A stretch of 64,000 nt of DNA from DATMFV01 sp035555975. GTDB lineage: Bacteria; Verrucomicrobiota; Verrucomicrobiia; Chthoniobacterales; Chthoniobacteraceae. The DNA is taken from positions 38,805 through 102,804 of the forward strand of contig DATMFV010000032.1 in NCBI GenBank assembly GCA_035555975.1. Direction: 5' to 3'. This document shows, in pieces, positions 60,504-64,000 of the stretch. The translations under genes and the position numbers were made by a program. Numbering within the stretch: the stretch's first letter is position 1; each line of letters starts with the position of its first letter. Below the pieces are notes generated by a model. It saw only the letters and a program-made list of their open reading frames with translations. It was not told the origin of the DNA and made no database searches.

Positions 60504-61511
60504 TCAAAAATCCGGCACCAGCACCGCCGCCCCCGTCAGCCGCCCCGAGCGGAGCCGATCCAGCGCCTCGTTCGCCGCCTCCAGCGGAAGGGCCACCGTT
60601 TCGGTGCGGACCGGGATGGTGGGCGCGAGCGCGAGGAATTCCTCCCCGTCCCGGCGCGTCAGGTTGGCCACCGAGCAGATGGAGCGTTCGCCCCACAGAT
60701 GGTCATAGGGAAACCCGGGGATGTCGCTCATGTGAATCCCCCCGCAGACCACCGCCCCCCCTTTGCGCAACACCCGCAACGCCGCCGGGACAAGCGCTCC
60801 CACCGGTGCAAAGATCAAGGCGGCATCGAGCGGCCTGGGCGGCGTTTCATCCGAGCCCCCGACCCAGGCCGCGCCGAAGCGCCGGGCAAACGCCTGGGCT
60901 TCGCGGTCGCCCGGCCGCGTGAAGGCATAAACCTCGCGCCCTTCAAACCGCGCCACCTGCGCCGCCAGATGCGCCGCTGCGCCAAAGCCGTAAAAGCCCA
61001 TACGCCGCGCATCCCCCGCCTTGCGCAGCGTCCGGTAACCGATCAACCCCGCACAAAGCAGCGGCGCGGCAGCAACATCCTCAAGCCCTCCCCTTTCCGG
61101 AAGGGGAAAACAAAACCGCGCATCCGCCACCGTCCACTCCGCATACCCGCCGTCGATGGTATATCCGGTAAACCGGGCGCGATCACAAAGATTCTCCCGC
61201 CCCGAACGGCAAAAATCGCACTCCCCGCAGGTCCACCCGAGCCACGGAATGCCGACCCGCATCCCCGGTTTCAAGCGCCCGGTTCCCTCCTCCGCTCCCT
61301 CCCCGAGCGCCTCCACACGACCGACGATCTCGTGCCCCGGGATGAGCGGCAGCTTCGGCTCCGGCAACTCCCCGTCTACAACGTGCAGATCGGTCCGGCA
61401 AACCCCGCAGGCGCTCACTTTCACCAACACCTCTCCCGGCCCCGGCTCCGGTTTCGCCACCTCCCGCTCCACCAGGGGCCGTCCCGTTTTCTCCAAGACC
61501 ATTGCGCGCAT
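60504..61511 (-). CDS. Zinc-dependent alcohol dehydrogenase (AdhP-like)
   Basis: A 335-residue MDR protein; Met at 61511 (MRAMVLEKTGRPL) is preferred. Catalytic zinc ligands are in SACGVCRTDLH and PGHEIVG; the structural zinc site is CGECDFCRSGRENLC. The cofactor loop is GFYGFGAAAHLAAQVA. AEWTVADARFCF and PYDHLWGERSICSVANLTR are typical of the AdhA/AdhP group. It probably interconverts primary alcohols and aldehydes. It stands alone on the minus strand. Confidence 0.92.
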   Translation of the reverse strand: MRAMVLEKTGRPLVEREVAKPEPGPGEVLVKVSACGVCRTDLHVVDGELPEPKLPLIPGHEIVGRVEALGEGAEEGTGRLKPGMRVGIPWLGWTCGECDFCRSGRENLCDRARFTGYTIDGGYAEWTVADARFCFPLPERGGLEDVAAAPLLCAGLIGYRTLRKAGDARRMGFYGFGAAAHLAAQVARFEGREVYAFTRPGDREAQAFARRFGAAWVGGSDETPPRPLDAALIFAPVGALVPAALRVLRKGGAVVCGGIHMSDIPGFPYDHLWGERSICSVANLTRRDGEEFLALAPTIPVRTETVALPLEAANEALDRLRSGRLTGAAVLVPDF

Positions 61512-61597
61512 ATGGCAGTAAGCTACCACATCCGCCCGCCCTGCGACATCACAACAACCCTCTATCGCCCCCCTCCATCAAAACCCCGATCCCGGCC

Positions 61598-61753
61598 TCA
61601 TGGCTCCCGGGATGAAGGCAGCACCTCCTTCTGCATCCCGACCGCCGAACTCCGCGACCACCCCTTGGGCCAGACGAACATGGCCAGCCCGACGCTGAAG
61701 AAAACCAGCCCGATACCCGCCAGGAAAAAATACCTCGAGGGGGCCTTTTTCAT
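61598..61753 (-). CDS. Small single-helix membrane protein
   Basis: A 51-residue protein. The start at 61753 gives MKKAPSRYFFLAGIGLVFFS followed by VGLAMFVWPKGW, one membrane helix with a basic N-terminus. The tail is polar. It lies between the alcohol dehydrogenase and the CitE-like genes, 39 bases downstream of the latter. No family recognised. Confidence 0.45.
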   Translation of the reverse strand: MKKAPSRYFFLAGIGLVFFSVGLAMFVWPKGWSRSSAVGMQKEVLPSSREP

Positions 61754-61792
61754 CCCGGGAAGGCTACCATGAGAGGCCAACCCGGGGAAAAC

Positions 61793-62626
61793 TCAATTTC
61801 CGTCCTGCCCGACCCGGCGCGCCCGCAGATAGACCGGCCGGTCAACGAGCTTCCCCTCCAGCAGCACCGCGCCGCTGCCCGCCGCTTCGTACGCTTCGAC
61901 CACCTTCCGGCTCCAGGCGAGCTGTTCGGGCGAAGCGCGGTAGACCTCCCGCAGCCAGTTGATCTGCACGGGGTGGATCACCATTTTACCAAAAAACCCG
62001 AGACGCTTTTCGGTTTCCGCCTCGCGCCTGAAGGCGGCTTCGTCCCGGACATCGGGGTAAACCGCACCGAGCGGCGGCAGCCAGCCGAGCGCGCGCGATT
62101 CCAGCGCCAGCCGCTCGAGCGCAAACCGCCGCTCCGTCCCTTCCGGGGTCCATTCCACGCCAAGGTCGAGCGCGAAATCAACCGACCCGAACGCCGCCCT
62201 CGGGAGATGGGCGTCGCCCCCGGCGATCTCCGCGAGGCGGACCACCCCTGCGGCCGATTCGATCAACGGCACCAGCGCCATCGTTTCGGGCAGATGCGCC
62301 CGCGCACGCTCCAGATCAGCGCGGTGCTCGCATTTCGGGAGCATCACGCCATCGCACCCCAGTTCCACCGCCAGCGCGAGGTCGCCCGCAAAAAACGGCG
62401 AATCAACCCCGTTGACGCGCAGCAGCCACAATTTCGCCCGCGAGCCACCCGCCGCCCCCGCCACTTCGCGCAATGTCTCCCGCGCAGCCTCCTTCGCTTC
62501 GGGGGCGACCCCGTCTTCCAGATCAAAAATCACCGCGTCGGCGTCGGAAGCGAGCGCCTTGCCGACCCGTTTTCCCTGATCGCCCGGCACAAAGAGCCAG
62601 GCCAGCTTCTCAAAGGATGCCTTCAT
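61793..62626 (-). CDS. CoA ester lyase (HpcH/HpaI / CitE-like)
   Basis: A 277-residue aldolase-superfamily protein. Motifs are AVIFDLEDGVAPEAKEAARE, LWLLRVNG, VMLPKCEHRADL, LVPLIESAAGVVRL (metal Glu), and AAFGSVDFALDLG with the metal Asp. MVIHPVQINWLREVY is the usual CitE-type segment. It cleaves a beta-hydroxyacyl-CoA such as malyl- or citramalyl-CoA; the substrate is not fixed by sequence. It overlaps the CoA-transferase gene end. Confidence 0.9.
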   Translation of the reverse strand: MKASFEKLAWLFVPGDQGKRVGKALASDADAVIFDLEDGVAPEAKEAARETLREVAGAAGGSRAKLWLLRVNGVDSPFFAGDLALAVELGCDGVMLPKCEHRADLERARAHLPETMALVPLIESAAGVVRLAEIAGGDAHLPRAAFGSVDFALDLGVEWTPEGTERRFALERLALESRALGWLPPLGAVYPDVRDEAAFRREAETEKRLGFFGKMVIHPVQINWLREVYRASPEQLAWSRKVVEAYEAAGSGAVLLEGKLVDRPVYLRARRVGQDGN

Positions 62627-63809
62627 CGGATAGACGCGCGATTTCCTCCCGGCTCAACCCGAGCCATTCGCCAAACACTTCGTCGTTGTGTTCCCCGAGC
62701 GCCGGACCGGCCCGGTAGCTCCGTTCATGGCCGGAGAGGTGGATCGGGCAGCCGACCATCCGCAATGCGCCGAAGGTCGGGTGTTCGGTTTCGACCACCA
62801 TCCCCCGCTCCTTCATGAGCGGCTCCTTGAGCGCCGCGCCGACATCGTTGACCGGGGCGACCGGCACCTTTCCGCTCAAGCGTTCCACCCAGTGCGCCGT
62901 GTCGCATTGCACAAAAACGGCGATCAACGCCTCCACCAGCGCCTCGCGATGCTTGAGCCGCCCGGCGAAATTCACAAACCGCTCGTCCTGCGCCAGATGC
63001 GGCACCCCGAGCGCTTCGCACAGGAGCGGGAAAAATTTCTCCTTGTTGCACATCACCACCAGATAGCCGTCGCGCGTCGGGAACATCTGCGAAGGGACCA
63101 GGCTCGGGTGCGCCGACCACGCCGTTTTCTGCGGCACGTAGTCGCGGTTCAGGTTCCAGATCGCCAGGTAGTTGAGCATCGAAGCCGCTGTGTCAAAAAG
63201 GCTGACATCGACATCGCACCCGACCCCGCGCACCTTGGCCGCAAAAAGCCCGACCATCATCCCGAGCGCCGCCATCACGCCGGTGGAAAAATCGATCATC
63301 GAAACGCCGTATTTCTCCGGCGGCGTCCCCGGCCCGCCGGTCAGCGACATGTGGCCGACCATCGCCTGAAGCAGGTAATCATACGCCGGTTGCGCCTTCA
63401 TGGAACCGCTCGTCCCAAACCCGGAAAGCGAACAGGTGACGATCGCCGGTTGCACTTCCTTGAGCTGTTCGTAGGTCAACCCGAGCCGCTCTGGTACATC
63501 GCCGCGAAGATTGTTGAAGACCCCGTCCGCCTTCGCCGCCAGCGCCCGGAACAATTCGCGCCCTTTTTCGCTTTTCAGGTTGAGCGTGATGCTCTTCTTG
63601 TTCCGGTTGAGCGACTGAAAGTAGAGACTGTCGCCCCCTTCGGCGTACGGGATGACGCTGCGCGAAACATCGCCGCCGACCAAGCGATCCTCGATCTTGA
63701 TCACCTCCGCGCCGAGGTCGGCCAACTGCAAGGTCGCAAACGGTCCCGCGCCATACTGCGAAACCGAGAGAATCCTGACCCCCTCCAGCGGTTTCCGCGG
63801 CTCCATCAT
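62610..63809 (-). CDS. Family III CoA-transferase (CaiB/BaiF)
   Basis: A 399-residue protein. It shows GVRILSVSQYGAGPFATLQL, ADLGAEVIKIEDRLVGGDVS, FQSLNRNKKSITLNLKSEKG, and the catalytic Asp region YDYLLQAMVGHMSLTGGPGTPP. The C-terminus LGEHNDEVFGEWLGLSREEI is typical. It transfers CoA between carboxylic acids. The gene overlaps the CitE-like gene and, at its own start, the MaoC-like gene (ATGA). Acting with these two it would serve a C4/C5 dicarboxylate pathway. Confidence 0.92.
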   Translation of the reverse strand: MMEPRKPLEGVRILSVSQYGAGPFATLQLADLGAEVIKIEDRLVGGDVSRSVIPYAEGGDSLYFQSLNRNKKSITLNLKSEKGRELFRALAAKADGVFNNLRGDVPERLGLTYEQLKEVQPAIVTCSLSGFGTSGSMKAQPAYDYLLQAMVGHMSLTGGPGTPPEKYGVSMIDFSTGVMAALGMMVGLFAAKVRGVGCDVDVSLFDTAASMLNYLAIWNLNRDYVPQKTAWSAHPSLVPSQMFPTRDGYLVVMCNKEKFFPLLCEALGVPHLAQDERFVNFAGRLKHREALVEALIAVFVQCDTAHWVERLSGKVPVAPVNDVGAALKEPLMKERGMVVETEHPTFGALRMVGCPIHLSGHERSYRAGPALGEHNDEVFGEWLGLSREEIARLSDEGIL

Positions 63810-64000
63810 CGCCCCTCCCCGGCTTCCGGCACCGGCGCGTGGGTGTGAGGCCGCGCGGCAAAGGCCCGCTTGGGGACCATCAGGCGACGGCGAAAACGCA
63901 TCACCTCCTCGTCGCGCTGGTTGGTCACCGTGGTCTCCACATAGATGACCCCGCGGTCCGGCTTGCTTTTGGACTCCCGCTTCTCCAGCACCTGCGTGCG
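63806..64000 (-). CDS. MaoC-like dehydratase, C-terminal part (runs off the window)
   Basis: Only the last 64 residues are present; the frame is open to the right edge. VLEKRESKSKPDRGVIYVET, then NQRDEEVMRFRRRLMVPKR, matches the second hot-dog strand block of MaoC-type enoyl-CoA hydratases. The stop overlaps the CoA-transferase start by four bases. The catalytic His/Asp are outside the window, so a hydratase of mesaconyl- or itaconyl-CoA type is inferred mainly from the neighbours. Confidence 0.7.
   Translation of the reverse strand, partial: RTQVLEKRESKSKPDRGVIYVETTVTNQRDEEVMRFRRRLMVPKRAFAARPHTHAPVPEAGEGR

Noticed and set aside
1..64000. tRNA, rRNA, CRISPR arrays, prophage and transposase genes
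   Set aside because: None was seen on reading both strands. The only mobile-type structure is the MITE-like block at 30911-31075.

Overview
The window is GC-rich bacterial chromosome, densely packed with genes on both strands and with no gap of more than 300 bases between supported genes. Its gene content suggests a Gram-negative polysaccharide degrader of the PVC group, most likely a member of Verrucomicrobiota (Opitutales-like). The pointers are two PEP-CTERM surface proteins, a large autotransporter with beta-helix repeats, a pseudopilin with an H-X9-DG motif, a DUF4091 protein, a GntR-LacI type regulator, and Gfo/Idh dehydrogenases with the GG-EK-H motif. This is an inference from family content; no rRNA, tRNA or marker gene is present. 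Shine-Dalgarno sequences are often absent or weak.

Layout. 1-6.4 kb: an operon with a glycoside-hydrolase-like protein (its start lies outside the window), a TPR protein, and a sugar ABC importer made of a binding protein and two permeases but no ATPase. 6.5-11.7 kb: an acyltransferase and a translationally coupled trio (Gfo/Idh dehydrogenase, C45-type Ntn hydrolase, alpha/beta hydrolase), each unit preceded by LacI-like palindromes. 11.8-13.6 kb: a divergent NmrA-like protein and LysR regulator. 13.6-20.2 kb: an autotransporter, divergent from a sensor kinase/response regulator pair. 20.2-25.4 kb: an AraC regulator, a DUF3604 protein, an enolase-superfamily enzyme and a class IV aminotransferase. 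25.4-30.9 kb: a PEP-CTERM protein, an exported protein of unknown function, a polysaccharide deacetylase and a serine hydrolase. A 165-bp element resembling a MITE abuts the serine hydrolase start.

31-36 kb: an aldo/keto reductase, then a GntR (FCD) regulator divergent from an SDR-amidohydrolase pair, then a D-threonine-aldolase-like enzyme. The regulator promoter and the aldolase promoter share the 9-mer TTGTTGACA. 36-40.5 kb: a GreA/GreB-type factor, a DegT aminotransferase, a GntR-LacI regulator and an M42 peptidase. 40.5-51.8 kb: the most distinctive locus. Two divergent, tightly spaced operons share one control region. One carries a PEP-CTERM beta-helix protein, a large alpha/beta hydrolase and an alpha/alpha-toroid protein; the other carries a GntR-type regulator, an exported TIM-barrel-like protein, a pseudopilin and a CBM9-like/DUF4091 protein. 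It looks like a non-canonical glycan-utilisation and surface-display system.

51.8-60.3 kb: housekeeping and accessory genes. These are a DUF374 acyltransferase, UbiX, three VOC proteins, a BrnT-like/CopG toxin-antitoxin pair with an unusual gap, a GTG-started coiled-coil protein, a pyrimidine-dimer glycosylase family protein, and a visibly less GC-rich run of small orphan genes. 60.5-64 kb: a zinc alcohol dehydrogenase, a small membrane protein, and a MaoC/CaiB/CitE operon for a CoA-thioester pathway that runs off the right edge.
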